A stretch of 64,000 nt of DNA. Origin: Andreprevotia chitinilytica DSM 18519 (GTDB lineage: Bacteria; Pseudomonadota; Gammaproteobacteria; Burkholderiales; Chitinibacteraceae). A model generated the notes under the pieces. That model ran no database searches, was not told where the DNA came from, and was given only the letters and a program-made list of their open reading frames with translations. The stretch is taken from assembly GCF_000711875.1 (NCBI RefSeq), contig NZ_JONM01000008.1:124001-188000 (forward strand), in the 5' to 3' direction. The stretch's first letter is position 1; each line of letters opens with the position of its first letter. Positions 47,871-57,708 of this stretch are shown here, one piece after another. A program made the position numbers and the translations under genes.

Positions 47871-48851
47871 TTAGCCGATCAAATGCTTCACGGCATCACG
47901 CTCTTCAGAGAGTTCCTTCGCGGTCGCATCCATGCGGCCACGGCTGAATTCACTGATTTGCAGACCTTGAACGATGGTGTATTTGCCATCCTTGCAAGTT
48001 ACCGGGTAACCGTAGATCAGATCGCTATAGCCGTATTCGCCATTGGCCGGCACACCCATCGTGACCCAATCGCCTTCCGGCGTGCCCAGCACCCAGTTGC
48101 GGATGTGGTCGATGGCTGCGTTGGCGGCCGAAGCGGCGGAAGACAGGCCACGTGCCTTGATGATTGCAGCGCCGCGCTGTTGCACGGTCGGGATGAAATC
48201 GCCTTCCAGCCATTGCTGATCGTTGATCAGCGTAGCGGCGTTCTGGCCCTTCACGTCAGCGTGGAAGATGTCCGGATACTGGGTGGCCGAATGGTTACCC
48301 CAGATGATGACTTTCTTCACGTCGGTGACGGCATTGCCGGTCTTCTGGGCAATCTGGGTCAGGGCGCGGTTGTGGTCAAGACGCATCATGGCGGTGAAGT
48401 TGGCCGGGTTCAGATCCGGTGCGTTCTTCATGGCGATGTAGGCGTTGGTGTTGGCCGGGTTGCCGACCACCAGCACCTTGACGTCACGCGAAGCGACGGC
48501 GTTCAGTGCCTTGCCTTGCGTGGTGAAGATGGCGCCGTTGGCTTCGAGCAGATCCTTGCGCTCCATGCCAGGACCGCGCGGACGGGCGCCAACCAGCAGG
48601 GCGACGTCGGCATCCTTGAATGCGACCATCGGATCATCGGATTGAACGATGCCTTGCAGCAACGGGAAAGCACAGTCGTCGAGTTCCATCACGACGCCAT
48701 TGAGCGCCGGCAGCGACGGAGTGATGTCCAGCAATTGCAGGATCACCGGCTGATCCGGGCCAAGCATGGCGCCGGAAGCAATACGGAACAGGAGGCTGTA
48801 GCCGATTTGACCGGCTGCGCCGGTTACGGCAACGCGTACAGGTTTCTTCAT
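47871..48851 (-). CDS. mdh: Malate dehydrogenase (NAD)
   Basis: 326 residues, the long MDH type common in Betaproteobacteria. It has the NAD-binding [19 protein letters not shown], the substrate loop [15 protein letters not shown] with its Arg pair, [23 protein letters not shown] (Asp and Arg of the active site) and the catalytic His in [17 protein letters not shown] sits 8-9 nt before the ATG. It diverges from the GntR gene and therefore from the whole TCA operon, completing the cycle steps together with it. Confidence 0.96.
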   Translation of the reverse strand: MKKPVRVAVTGAAGQIGYSLLFRIASGAMLGPDQPVILQLLDITPSLPALNGVVMELDDCAFPLLQGIVQSDDPMVAFKDADVALLVGARPRGPGMERKDLLEANGAIFTTQGKALNAVASRDVKVLVVGNPANTNAYIAMKNAPDLNPANFTAMMRLDHNRALTQIAQKTGNAVTDVKKVIIWGNHSATQYPDIFHADVKGQNAATLINDQQWLEGDFIPTVQQRGAAIIKARGLSSAASAANAAIDHIRNWVLGTPEGDWVTMGVPANGEYGYSDLIYGYPVTCKDGKYTIVQGLQISEFSRGRMDATAKELSEERDAVKHLIG

Positions 48852-49025
48852 GGGATTGACTCCGGATCTCGGCGGTTGTCCGCCAACTCACAACTACAGC
48901 AAGAAGCGGCATGCTCTTGCATGTTCTGAAAAAAACGGGTGCGAAACGTGCGGATTCTAGCACGGTGGAATGACGGCGCGCTTGCGAATCGAGCGGTTTT
49001 GCCATCTGAACGGCATTTGTCTTTT

Positions 49026-49039
49026 GTCTTATATAAGAC
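49026..49039. promoter_or_regulatory. Perfect 14-bp palindrome between mdh and gntR
   Basis: GTCTTATATAAGAC lies 51 bp before the gntR start and about 175 bp before mdh, in the divergent gap. It contains TATA-rich -10-like sequence on both strands, so a bound repressor would block either promoter. Best candidate for the binding site of the adjacent GntR protein. Confidence 0.6.
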
Positions 49040-49089
49040 TGTAGTAGACTCCATGCCGACAACATGATAAAAAGCGAACCTAATACGTA

Positions 49090-49818
49090 ATGGCCAAGCT
49101 CAGTCACCAGCCTTTGTACCGCCAAGTCGTGCGCGAAGTGCTCTCCCGGATCGAAGCCGCCGAATGGCGCGACGACGAACCGTTGCCTAGCGAAACCGAG
49201 TTGGGAAAAAACTTTGGTGTGAGCCAGGGAACGGTGCGGAAAGCACTGGATGAACTGGTGGTTGAAGGTGTGCTGTACCGTCGCCAGGGCGTTGGTACTT
49301 TTGTAGCCGGAACCAGTGATTTTCTCGCTCGTAGCCGTTTTACCCCATTGACCGGGGTTGGCGGCGAAGCGCCAAAATTCGAGCTGCTCGGCTGTGTGCG
49401 GATCAATGCCGGCGAGCAATTGGCTGAGGTGTTAGGCCAGCGGCGCGGCGCAGTGCTCTGGCAGGTACGCAAGTTGATCCGCGTTGCCGGTGCCGCAGTT
49501 GGCCTGGAAGAAATACTGTTGCCGGAGAGAAGTTTCCCGGATCTGGATATGCGCCGGGTGCGTGAGTTGAAAGGTAACGTGCCGGAATTATGCTGGCGTG
49601 ATTACGGTGTGCGGCTCAAGGATGGCGAAGTGCGTTATCGCGCTGTGCCGGCTGCGCAGGCGGAAGCCAGATTGTTGCAGGTCGAGGTGGGTGAGCCCTT
49701 GCTGCAGCTGGTGCGTTTGTCGCGTGATTTTGACGGGCGACCGCAGGTTTGGAGCGTGGCTTGGCTGAAAACAGAACGCGATGCGTTCGAGCCGGCAACG
49801 TCAGCCGAGCAGGATTGA
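49090..49818 (+). CDS. GntR-family (HutC/UTRA type) regulator
   Basis: 242 residues. Winged helix at the N-terminus: QPLYRQVVREVLSRIEAAEW, PLPSETELGKNFGVSQGTVRKAL and GVGTFVAG. The UTRA effector domain has SRFTPLTGVGGEAPKFELLG, LEEILLPERSFPDLD and LLQLVRLSRDFDGRPQVWSV. It lies directly before the sdh genes and divergent from mdh, a position seen in other Betaproteobacteria, so it probably controls TCA genes in reply to a metabolite, perhaps a dicarboxylate. The ligand cannot be read from sequence. The ATG has no obvious Shine-Dalgarno. Confidence 0.88.
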   Translation: MAKLSHQPLYRQVVREVLSRIEAAEWRDDEPLPSETELGKNFGVSQGTVRKALDELVVEGVLYRRQGVGTFVAGTSDFLARSRFTPLTGVGGEAPKFELLGCVRINAGEQLAEVLGQRRGAVLWQVRKLIRVAGAAVGLEEILLPERSFPDLDMRRVRELKGNVPELCWRDYGVRLKDGEVRYRAVPAAQAEARLLQVEVGEPLLQLVRLSRDFDGRPQVWSVAWLKTERDAFEPATSAEQD

Positions 49819-49896
49819 TAGTGTTGGTTTGACGGTTTTTGATTGCGCATGGGGTGTAAGCCCGGTGCGGAAGTGAATGGGGCCTAGCCCTGCGGC

Positions 49897-49915
49897 GGCG
49901 TCGCCTGGCGACGCC
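49897..49915 (+). other. Hairpin in the sdhC leader
   Basis: GGCGTCGCC-T-GGCGACGCC forms a perfect 9-bp stem 26 nt before the sdhC start, close to where ribosome access would be set. It could be an attenuating structure or a weak terminator for gntR. Confidence 0.5.
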
Positions 49916-49941
49916 AATGTTTTAACCAGTGAGGAAAGCGT

Positions 49942-50316
49942 ATGAGTCAAAAACGCCCCAAGCACCTCGCGCTGTGGCAAATCAGATTGCCACTGCCGGG
50001 GATCGTCTCGATTCTGCATCGGATCAGCGGTTTGCTGATGTTCGTTGCAATTCCGGCCATGTTGTATGCCCTTGAAGGCACGCTTTCCTCGGCCGAACGC
50101 TTTGAAGCGTTCAGATCCTGTATTTCAAACCCGATCGTCAAGATCGGTCTTCTTGCCGTGCTGTGGGGCTTTCTGCACCACGCCTGTGCCGGTACCCGCT
50201 TTCTCTTCCTGGATGTCCATAAAGGTCTCGACCTGCCGACTGCGCGCCTGACCGCGAAGATCGTGCTTGTGGTGAGCCTGTTGCTGACTGTCGTGATCGG
50301 GGTGCTGGCATGGTAA
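49942..50316 (+). CDS. sdhC: Succinate dehydrogenase cytochrome b556 subunit
   Basis: 124 residues, three membrane spans. The family opening RPKHLALWQIRLPLPGIVSI with SILHRISGLLMF (quinone-site Ser/Arg) and the haem His in WGFLHHACAGTRF. It anchors SdhAB and binds haem b and ubiquinone together with SdhD. GAGGAAAG precedes the ATG. sdhD overlaps its end by 7 nt. Confidence 0.95.
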   Translation: MSQKRPKHLALWQIRLPLPGIVSILHRISGLLMFVAIPAMLYALEGTLSSAERFEAFRSCISNPIVKIGLLAVLWGFLHHACAGTRFLFLDVHKGLDLPTARLTAKIVLVVSLLLTVVIGVLAW

Positions 50317-50657
50317 ATCGTGAAGTTGTAGGCGCTCACTACGGTCTGCGCGACTGGCTGGTGCAACGTGTCACCGCCGTCATCATGCTGGTTTACGCCA
50401 TTGCGATTGGTGTGTTCGTGCTGTTTGCGCATGACGCCAATTATGAAGCGTGGCAGTCCCTGTTCTCGATGACCTGGGTCAAGGTGCTCACCACCGTTAC
50501 CGCGTTTGCGCTGCTCTGGCACGCATGGGTCGGTGTGCGGGACATCTGGATGGACTATGTACAGCCGGTCGGCATCCGCCTGACGCTGCATGTCCTGACC
50601 CTCGTCTGGCTGATCTCCAGCCTTGTTTACGCCGTTAAAGTGGTTTGGGGTGCGTGA
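50310..50657 (+). CDS. sdhD: Succinate dehydrogenase membrane anchor subunit
   Basis: 115 residues, three spans. It opens REVVGAHYGLRDWLVQRVTAV and has the haem/quinone region LLWHAWVGVRDIWMDYVQP with His, Asp and Tyr. Overlaps sdhC by 7 nt and sdhA by 1 nt, so the four subunits are made in a coupled way. Confidence 0.94.
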   Translation: MVNREVVGAHYGLRDWLVQRVTAVIMLVYAIAIGVFVLFAHDANYEAWQSLFSMTWVKVLTTVTAFALLWHAWVGVRDIWMDYVQPVGIRLTLHVLTLVWLISSLVYAVKVVWGA

Positions 50658-52429
50658 TGACCGTTCCAGTTCGCAAGTTTGATGCAGTCATCGTAGGCGC
50701 CGGTGGCGCTGGCCTGCGTGCCGCACTGCAGTTGTCCGAAGCCGGCCTGAAGACCGCCGTGCTGTCGAAAGTTTTCCCGACCCGCTCGCACACCGTTGCT
50801 GCGCAAGGTGGTGTATCCGCATCGCTGGGTAATTCCGAGCCGGATCACTGGCACTGGCACATGTATGACACCGTCAAGGGCTCCGACTGGCTCGGCGACC
50901 AGGACGCGATTGAATTCATGTGTCGCGAAGCACCGAATGTCGTGGTTGAGCTCGAACACTACGGCATGCCGTTTGACCGTAACGCGGATGGCACCATTTA
51001 CCAGCGCCCGTTCGGCGGTCACATGTCGAACTTTGGCGAGAAGCCGGTGCGCCGCGCCTGTGCTGCTGCTGACCGTACCGGCCATGCCATGTTGCATGCA
51101 CTGTATCAACGCAACGTGCGCGCCAATACCCAATTCTTCGTCGAATGGATGGCGCTTGACCTCGTTCGCGACGAGCAAGGCAATGTGCAAGGCGTCGTGG
51201 CGATGGAAATGGAAACGTCCGACGTGTACGTGTTCCAGGCCAAGGCCACCCTGTTCGCTACCGGCGGTGCCGGCCGTATCTTCGCTTCTTCCACCAATGC
51301 CTTCATCAATACCGGTGACGGTCTCGGCATGGCGGCTCGTGCCGGCATCCCCCTGGAAGACATGGAATTCTGGCAATTCCACCCGACCGGCGTGGCCGGT
51401 GCAGGTGTGTTGATTACCGAAGGCGTGCGCGGCGAAGGCGGCATTCTGCGCAATAGCAACGGCGAGCGCTTCATGGAACGTTACGCGCCGAACGCCAAGG
51501 ACTTGGCGTCCCGCGACGTCGTATCCCGCGCCATGGTCACTGAAGTCAATGAAGGTCGTGGCTGTGGTCCGAACAAGGATCACGTCTTGCTCGACATCAC
51601 CCACCTGGATCCGGAAGTCATCAAGTCCAAGCTGCCGGGTATCCGCGAGATTTCGATCAAGTTCGCCGGTGTCGACCCGATCAAGGCACCGATTCCGGTC
51701 GTGCCGACTTGCCACTATCAGATGGGCGGCATTCCGACCAACTATAAGGGCGAAGTCGTCGTCGACAGCAAGATCGTCAGCGGCTTTTACGCAGCTGGTG
51801 AAGTCGCTTGCGCATCGGTGCACGGTGCTAACCGCTTGGGCACCAACTCGCTGCTCGATCTGTTGGTATTCGGCAAGAGCTCCGGCAACTCGATGATCGA
51901 ATTCATCAAGACCGCGCCGCACGATCTGCCGACATTGGCGATGGCCGATGTCGAGCGCTCGGTGGCTCGCGTTGAGCGCCTGAACAAGCAAACCAACGGC
52001 ACGCAAGTGAACGATGCCCGTGCCGCCATGCAGCGCACGATGCAGAACCACTGCGGCGTGTTCCGCTTCAAGGACATGCTCAAGGAAGGCGTGCAGAAGA
52101 TTCTGGAAGTCGAACAGATGGTCAAGACCACTGAAATCGCCGACAAGTCCAAGACCTTCAACACCGCCCGTCTCGAAGCGCTGGAGCTGGAAAACCTGAT
52201 CGAAGTCGCCAAGGCCACGATGATTTCGGCCGAAGCCCGTACCGAATCGCGCGGTGCTCACGTGCGTGACGATGCGCCGGATACCGAAGCGCATCCGAAC
52301 GGCCGTGATGACGAAAACTGGCTCAAGCACACGCTATGGCACCTTGAAGGCAACCGCCTTGACTACAAGGCCGTGAATCTCAAGCCGCTGTCGGTCGATA
52401 CGATCGCGCTCAAGACCCGCTCCTACTGA
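50657..52429 (+). CDS. sdhA: Succinate dehydrogenase flavoprotein subunit
   Basis: 590 residues from ATG 50657 (TGATG with sdhD). FAD-binding AVIVGAGGAGLRAALQLSEA, the covalent-FAD His in SHTVAAQGGVSASLGN, active-site residues in FHPTGVAGAGVLITEG and RGEGGIL, CHYQMGGIPTNYKGEV, and VHGANRLGTNSLLDLLVFG. It oxidises succinate to fumarate on the cytoplasmic face. SdhE, encoded two genes further, attaches its FAD. Confidence 0.97.
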   Translation: MTVPVRKFDAVIVGAGGAGLRAALQLSEAGLKTAVLSKVFPTRSHTVAAQGGVSASLGNSEPDHWHWHMYDTVKGSDWLGDQDAIEFMCREAPNVVVELEHYGMPFDRNADGTIYQRPFGGHMSNFGEKPVRRACAAADRTGHAMLHALYQRNVRANTQFFVEWMALDLVRDEQGNVQGVVAMEMETSDVYVFQAKATLFATGGAGRIFASSTNAFINTGDGLGMAARAGIPLEDMEFWQFHPTGVAGAGVLITEGVRGEGGILRNSNGERFMERYAPNAKDLASRDVVSRAMVTEVNEGRGCGPNKDHVLLDITHLDPEVIKSKLPGIREISIKFAGVDPIKAPIPVVPTCHYQMGGIPTNYKGEVVVDSKIVSGFYAAGEVACASVHGANRLGTNSLLDLLVFGKSSGNSMIEFIKTAPHDLPTLAMADVERSVARVERLNKQTNGTQVNDARAAMQRTMQNHCGVFRFKDMLKEGVQKILEVEQMVKTTEIADKSKTFNTARLEALELENLIEVAKATMISAEARTESRGAHVRDDAPDTEAHPNGRDDENWLKHTLWHLEGNRLDYKAVNLKPLSVDTIALKTRSY

Positions 52430-52442
52430 GGGGAATGCAAGA

Positions 52443-53153
52443 ATGACTACCCGTACCGTCAAATTCAGCATCTACCGTTTCGATCCGGAAAAGGATCAGA
52501 AGCCCTACATGCAGGACTACAGCGTCGAACTCGATTCGACCGATCGCAAACTGCTCGATGCCCTTGTTAAACTCAAGGTTGTCGACGATGCCATCTCGTT
52601 CCGCCGCTCCTGCCGTGAAGGCGTCTGCGGTTCGGATGCGATGAACATCAACGGCAAGAATGGTCTGGCCTGTGTGACCGATATCGATTCGCTCAAGCAG
52701 CCGATCCAGATCCGTCCGCTGCCGGGTCTGCCGGTGGTGCGCGATCTGATCGTCGACATGACACAGTTCTTCAAGCAGTACCACTCGATCAAGCCGTATG
52801 TCGTCAACGACACGCCGGCACCGGAACGGGAGCGCCTGCAAAGCCAGGAAGACCGCAAGGAACTCGATGGTCTGTATGAGTGCATCCTGTGCGCCTGCTG
52901 CTCCACGTCTTGCCCATCGTTCTGGTGGAACCCGGACAAATTCGTCGGCCCGGCTGGCCTCTTGGCGGCATACAGATTCATTGCGGATACCCGCGATACC
53001 GCCACAAACGAGCGTTTGGATAATCTCGAAGACCCGTACCGGTTGTTCCGCTGCCACACGATCATGAACTGTGTCGATGTCTGCCCGAAGGATCTCAATC
53101 CGACCAAGGCCATTGGCAAGATCAAGGATCTGATGGTCAAGCGCATTGCTTGA
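52443..53153 (+). CDS. sdhB: Succinate dehydrogenase iron-sulfur subunit
   Basis: 236 residues. The 2Fe-2S domain has SFRRSCREGVCGSDAM and INGKNGLACVTD. The second domain has CILCACCSTSCPSFWW for the 4Fe-4S cluster and CHTIMNCVDVCPKDLNP for the 3Fe-4S cluster. It passes electrons from SdhA to the quinone site. GGGGAATGCAAG lies before the ATG. Confidence 0.97.
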   Translation: MTTRTVKFSIYRFDPEKDQKPYMQDYSVELDSTDRKLLDALVKLKVVDDAISFRRSCREGVCGSDAMNINGKNGLACVTDIDSLKQPIQIRPLPGLPVVRDLIVDMTQFFKQYHSIKPYVVNDTPAPERERLQSQEDRKELDGLYECILCACCSTSCPSFWWNPDKFVGPAGLLAAYRFIADTRDTATNERLDNLEDPYRLFRCHTIMNCVDVCPKDLNPTKAIGKIKDLMVKRIA

Positions 53154-53161
53154 TCGGATCG

Positions 53162-53437
53162 ATGCCTAACGTGCCGGATGTGAACAACATGATCGACGAG
53201 GTTGAACTCAAGCGGATTCTCTGGCGCTCGCGCCGGGGGCTGCTTGAGCTCGATCTGCAACTGGAGCGCTTCGTCAACGGTGCGTTCCAGGGTCTAAGTG
53301 CCGCAGAGCTGGAGGATTACCGCCGGCTCCTGCTGCTGCCGGATCAGGATTTTCTTGAATATTTAAACGGCAAGGCCGAATGCCCAGATGTGACGCTTCG
53401 CGCGATCATTGAACGCATCCAGGCCGAGCAACGATAA
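53162..53437 (+). CDS. sdhE: FAD assembly factor SdhE (YgfY)
   Basis: 91 residues from ATG 53162; an internal ATG at 53189 (MIDEVELKRILW) is an alternative start that fits shorter family members. It carries the RGxxE hallmark in WRSRRGLLELDLQLERF, then LSAAELEDYRRLLLLPDQDFLEYLNG. SdhE helps attach FAD covalently to SdhA. Location 9 bp after sdhB suits that role. The YgfX-like membrane protein often paired with it is encoded at 17410. Confidence 0.93.
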   Translation: MPNVPDVNNMIDEVELKRILWRSRRGLLELDLQLERFVNGAFQGLSAAELEDYRRLLLLPDQDFLEYLNGKAECPDVTLRAIIERIQAEQR

Positions 53438-53442
53438 AACGG

Positions 53443-53460
53443 GCCCGGCATTGGCCGGGC
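53443..53460 (+). other. Intra-operon hairpin before gltA
   Basis: GCCCGGC-ATTG-GCCGGGC, a perfect 7-bp stem 23 bp before the gltA ATG, without a U-tract. It may adjust relative expression of sdh and gltA, for example by stabilising a processed 3' end. Confidence 0.5.
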
Positions 53461-53482
53461 TGCAACCTTGGAGTCACACGAG

Positions 53483-54769
53483 ATGGAAAACAAAGTCACA
53501 CTGACTTACCAGAACGGCGATCAAACGATCGACTTCCCGATTCTGCCGGGCACATTGGGCCCGGATGTTGTCGATATCCGCGCGTTTTCGAAGACTGGCA
53601 TGTTCACCTTCGACCCGGGTTTCCTTGCCACTTCCTCATGTGAATCCAAGATCACCTTTATCGACGGCGATCTGGGCCAGCTCTACTACCGCGGTTACCC
53701 GATCGAGCAACTGGCAGAGCACAGCGACTACCTCGAAGTCTGCTACCTGCTGGTGTTCGGTGAACTGCCGACTCCTGCACAGAAGGAAGAGTTCGATCGC
53801 ACCGTGATGCGTCACTCGATGGTGCACGATCAACTGACCTCGTTCTTCAAGGGCTTCCGCCGCGATGCGCACCCGATGGCGATGATGGTTGGCGTGGTGG
53901 GTGCCTTGTCCGCGTTCTATCAGGACAGCCTGGACATCAACAATCCGCGTCACCGCGAAGTGGCCATCTACCGCCTGATCTCCAAGATCCCGACCATCGC
54001 GGCGATGTGCTACCGCTACAGCAAGGGTCTGCCGTTCAACTACCCGAAGAACGCACTGGGCTACACCGAGAACTTCATGCACATGATGTTCGCGACCCCG
54101 TGTGAAGAGTACAAGCCGAGCCCGGTGCTGGTGCAGGCGCTGGATCGCATCTTCACGCTGCATGCCGATCACGAGCAAAACGCTTCCACCTCGACCGTGC
54201 GTCTGGCTGGTTCCTCCGGTGCCAATCCGTTTGCATGTATCGCTGCCGGTATCGCTTGCCTGTGGGGCCCGTCGCATGGCGGCGCCAACGAAGCCGTGCT
54301 GAAGATGCTGGACGAAATCGGCCACGTCGATAACGTGCCGGCGTTCATGGAAGGCGTGAAGGCCAAGACCCACAAGCTGATGGGCTTCGGTCACCGCGTC
54401 TACAAGAACATGGACCCGCGTGCCGCGATCATGAAGAAGACCTGCGACGACGTGTTGCAAGAGCTCGGCCTGCACAACGATCCGAAGTTCAAGCTGGCAA
54501 TGGCGCTGGAAAAGATCGCGCTGGAAGACCAGTACTTCATCGACCGCAAGCTCTACCCGAACGTCGACTTCTACTCCGGCATCGTGCTGACCGCGCTGGG
54601 CATCCCGGTTTCCATGTTCACCGTGATCTTCGCGTTGGCGCGTACCGTGGGCTGGATCAGCCACTGGAACGAAATGATCGCCGATCCAGGCATGAAGATC
54701 GGTCGTCCGCGCCAGCTGTACACCGGCGCGCAACGCCGAGATTACGTCGAGGCCGCCAAGCGCGGTTGA
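53483..54769 (+). CDS. gltA: Citrate synthase (type II, hexameric family)
   Basis: 428 residues from ATG 53483 with GGAG upstream. Family opening [38 protein letters not shown], the catalytic His in [14 protein letters not shown], the second His in [15 protein letters not shown] and the Asp in the [11 protein letters not shown] region, ending [15 protein letters not shown]. It condenses oxaloacetate and acetyl-CoA. A terminator follows, so sucA may have its own promoter in the 130-bp gap. Confidence 0.97.
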   Translation: MENKVTLTYQNGDQTIDFPILPGTLGPDVVDIRAFSKTGMFTFDPGFLATSSCESKITFIDGDLGQLYYRGYPIEQLAEHSDYLEVCYLLVFGELPTPAQKEEFDRTVMRHSMVHDQLTSFFKGFRRDAHPMAMMVGVVGALSAFYQDSLDINNPRHREVAIYRLISKIPTIAAMCYRYSKGLPFNYPKNALGYTENFMHMMFATPCEEYKPSPVLVQALDRIFTLHADHEQNASTSTVRLAGSSGANPFACIAAGIACLWGPSHGGANEAVLKMLDEIGHVDNVPAFMEGVKAKTHKLMGFGHRVYKNMDPRAAIMKKTCDDVLQELGLHNDPKFKLAMALEKIALEDQYFIDRKLYPNVDFYSGIVLTALGIPVSMFTVIFALARTVGWISHWNEMIADPGMKIGRPRQLYTGAQRRDYVEAAKRG

Positions 54770-54780
54770 TGCAGTAACCA

Positions 54781-54817
54781 GGCGTTGTCCGGTTGATCAT
54801 CGGACAGCGCCTTTTTT
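54781..54817 (+). terminator. gltA terminator
   Basis: GGCGTTGTCCG/CGGACAGCGCC-type stem (one bulge) followed by six T. It splits the TCA block into an sdh-gltA part and a suc-lpd part. Confidence 0.75.
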
Positions 54818-54895
54818 GTACCAGGCTGTTTATTGCTACGTGTATTGAATCTGGCTTGGCCGGTGTAACACACCGGCAAACAGGACCAAGAAAAA

Positions 54896-57703
54896 ATGAT
54901 GAAAGAACTCGAGTTGAATTCCCACCTGTTTGGCGGGAATGCCCCGTTCGTTGAAGAACTCTACGAACAATATCTGACCGATTCCGCTTCGGTCGACGCC
55001 GAATGGCGCGATTACTTCGACAAGCTCTCGGCTGGTTCGGCCAACCGCGATATCCCGCGTGCGCCGATTGAAGAATCGTTCCGCCAGCTGACCAAGAGCC
55101 CCGTGCGTGTGGTGCAAGGCGCCGCAGCTGATGAAGCGGCCATCGAGCGCCAGGTCAACCTGCTGCGCCTGATTTCCGCCTACCGGATCATGGGTAGCCG
55201 CCAGGCCAGCCTTGATCCGCTGCAGCGCATGGATCAGACCGCGATCCCCGAGCTTGATCCCAGGGCGCACGGCCTGACCGATGCCGATATGGGCATCATG
55301 CTTGGCACCAATATCCGCAGCCTGCCGCGTGCCACGCCGGCTGAAGTGCTTAGCTTCCTCAAGCAGACCTATTGCAGCAGCATCGGTCTGGAATACATGC
55401 ACATCACCAACAACGAGCAGCGTAAGTGGGTGCAGGAATACTTTGAATCACGCCGCTCCACGGCTGCATTCACCAAGGCCGAGAAGCAACGCATCCTGAA
55501 GCAGGTGACTGCGGCCGAGACGCTGGAGCTGTATCTCGGCAAGAAATACGTCGGCCAGAAGCGTTTCGGTCTGGAAGGCGGCGAAAGCATGATCGCTGCG
55601 CTGGACCGTCTGGTGCAGGGTGGCGGCCGTGATGGCGTGCAAGAACTGATCATCGGCATGGCCCACCGTGGTCGTCTCAATGTGCTGGTGAACACGCTTG
55701 GCAAGTTGCCGCGTGAACTGTTCAGTGAATTCGAAGGCCGCCCGACCACCGAACTGCCGTCCGGCGACGTGAAGTACCACAACGGTTTCTCGGCCGACGT
55801 GCCGACACCGGCTGGCCCGATCCACCTGTCGCTGGCGTTCAACCCGTCCCACCTCGAAATCGTCAACCCGGTGGTTGAAGGTTCGGTGCGCGCCCGTCAG
55901 CAACGTCGCGGCGACAAGACCGGCGAGCAAGTGCTGCCGGTGCTGATCCACGGCGATTCGGCCTTCATTGGCTTGGGCACCAACCAAGGCACGTTCAATC
56001 TGGCCAACACGCGTGGCTACGGCACGGGCGGCACGGTGCACATCGTCGTCAACAACCAGATCGGTTTCACCACCTCCGATACCCGCGACACCCGTTCGAC
56101 GCTGTATTGCACCGACATCGCCAAGATGATCGAAGCGCCGATCTTCCACGTGAACGGCGATGATCCAGAGGCCGTGTGCCTCGTCACCGAAGCCGCACTG
56201 GCATTCCGCAAGGAGTTCCGTCGCGATGTGGTGATCGATATCGTCTGCTTCCGCCGTCAAGGCCACAACGAAGCGGATGATCCGTTCGTCACGCAGCCGA
56301 TGATGTACAAGAAGATCGCCAAGCATCCGGGCGTGCGCAAAAAGTATGCCGATCGCCTGATTGCCGACGGCGTCGTGACCGAAGCCGAAGCCAATGGCTT
56401 GATCGATGCCTACCGTGCCGCGCTGGATCGTGGCGAGCACGTCGAGCAGACCACGCTGACCGACTACAAGCGCTCTTACGCGATCGATTTCAGCAAGTAC
56501 ATGGGCAATCACTGGCGTCATCCGGTGAGCACCGCTGTGCCGCTGACCGATCTGCAACGCCTCGCCGAAAAATTCGTCAAGGTGCCGGACAACTTCAAGT
56601 TGCGCGCCAACGTCGACAAGATCCTCAAGGATCGTGGCGAAATGGTGAAGGGCAATCAGGGCGTCGACTTCGGTATGGCCGAATCGCTTGCCTATGCCAC
56701 GCTGCTGACCGAAGGCTATGCCGTGCGGATTTCCGGTGAAGACTCCGGCCGTGGCACCTTCAACCATCGCCATGCGGTGGTGCACGATCAGAATCGCGAA
56801 AAGTGGGACCAAGGCGTTTACATCCCGCTGCAGAACCTCTCCGACAACCAGGCGCACTTCCTGGTCATCGACTCGATCCTGAATGAAGAAGCCGTGCTGG
56901 CGTTTGAATACGGCTACGCTTCTTCCGCGCCGGACGAGCTGGTGATCTGGGAAGCGCAGTTCGGTGACTTCGCCAACGGCGCGCAAGTGGTGATCGACCA
57001 GTTCATCACCTCCGGCGAAACCAAGTGGGGCCGTCTGTGCGGCCTGACCATGCTGTTGCCGCACGGTTACGATGGCGCGGGCCCGGAGCATAGCTCCGCA
57101 CGCGTCGAGCGCTTCCTGCAAATGTGCGCCGAGCACAACATCCAGGTGGTGCAGCCGTCCGAAGCTGCGCAAATGTTCCACGTGTTGCGTCGCCAGATGC
57201 TGCGCCCGGTGCGCAAACCGCTGGTCGTGATCATGAGCAAGCGTCTCTTGAAGGCCAAGAACGCCGCCAGCCCGATCGAAGATTTCAGCAACGGCGAATT
57301 CCGCCCGGTGATCGGCGAAGTGGCCGAACTCGATGCCAAGAAGGTCAAGCGTGTTCTGCTGTGCGCGGGTCAGGTTTATTACGACCTCGTCAATGCGCGC
57401 CAGGAACGCGAGATCAAGGACATCGCGATCGTCCGGATCGAACAGCTGTATCCGTTCCCGACCGAAGAATTGCGTGCCGAGCTGGATAAATTCCCGAATG
57501 CCAAGGAACTGATGTGGATTCAGGAAGAGCCGCGCAATCAGGGCGCGTGGCACCAGATCCGCCACCGGCTGGAAAGCGCCATGTCACCGAAGCAGACCTT
57601 GCTGTACGCAGGCCGCCCGTCTTCGGCATCGCCAGCCGTCGGTTACATGAGCAAACATAACGCGCAGCTGAAAGCCTTCATTGATGAGGCGCTTTCGCTG
57701 TAA
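54896..57703 (+). CDS. sucA: 2-Oxoglutarate dehydrogenase E1
   Basis: 935 residues. A thiamine-diphosphate decarboxylase. N-terminal LNSHLFGGNAPFVEELYEQYL (E2-binding region), then RLVQGGGRDGVQELIIGMAHRGRLN (the AHRGRLN motif), GDVKYHNGFSADV, LSLAFNPSHLEIVNPVVEGS, the ThDP motif around HGDSAFIGLGTNQGTFN and HIVVNNQIGFTTSDT, NGDDPEAV, CFRRQGHNEADDP, and the transketolase C-terminal part GEDSGRGTFNHRHAV. The start is one of two adjacent ATGs (54896 or 54899). Confidence 0.97.
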   Translation: MMKELELNSHLFGGNAPFVEELYEQYLTDSASVDAEWRDYFDKLSAGSANRDIPRAPIEESFRQLTKSPVRVVQGAAADEAAIERQVNLLRLISAYRIMGSRQASLDPLQRMDQTAIPELDPRAHGLTDADMGIMLGTNIRSLPRATPAEVLSFLKQTYCSSIGLEYMHITNNEQRKWVQEYFESRRSTAAFTKAEKQRILKQVTAAETLELYLGKKYVGQKRFGLEGGESMIAALDRLVQGGGRDGVQELIIGMAHRGRLNVLVNTLGKLPRELFSEFEGRPTTELPSGDVKYHNGFSADVPTPAGPIHLSLAFNPSHLEIVNPVVEGSVRARQQRRGDKTGEQVLPVLIHGDSAFIGLGTNQGTFNLANTRGYGTGGTVHIVVNNQIGFTTSDTRDTRSTLYCTDIAKMIEAPIFHVNGDDPEAVCLVTEAALAFRKEFRRDVVIDIVCFRRQGHNEADDPFVTQPMMYKKIAKHPGVRKKYADRLIADGVVTEAEANGLIDAYRAALDRGEHVEQTTLTDYKRSYAIDFSKYMGNHWRHPVSTAVPLTDLQRLAEKFVKVPDNFKLRANVDKILKDRGEMVKGNQGVDFGMAESLAYATLLTEGYAVRISGEDSGRGTFNHRHAVVHDQNREKWDQGVYIPLQNLSDNQAHFLVIDSILNEEAVLAFEYGYASSAPDELVIWEAQFGDFANGAQVVIDQFITSGETKWGRLCGLTMLLPHGYDGAGPEHSSARVERFLQMCAEHNIQVVQPSEAAQMFHVLRRQMLRPVRKPLVVIMSKRLLKAKNAASPIEDFSNGEFRPVIGEVAELDAKKVKRVLLCAGQVYYDLVNARQEREIKDIAIVRIEQLYPFPTEELRAELDKFPNAKELMWIQEEPRNQGAWHQIRHRLESAMSPKQTLLYAGRPSSASPAVGYMSKHNAQLKAFIDEALSL

Positions 57704-57708
57704 TTCCA

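Noticed and set aside
50627-52330. Long antisense ORF opposite sdhA
   Set aside because: Shadow of the GC-rich sdhA codons; low-complexity composition and no family features.
55448-57565. Antisense ORF of about 700 codons opposite sucA
   Set aside because: Shadow frame of a certain core gene; no start-site signals or motifs.
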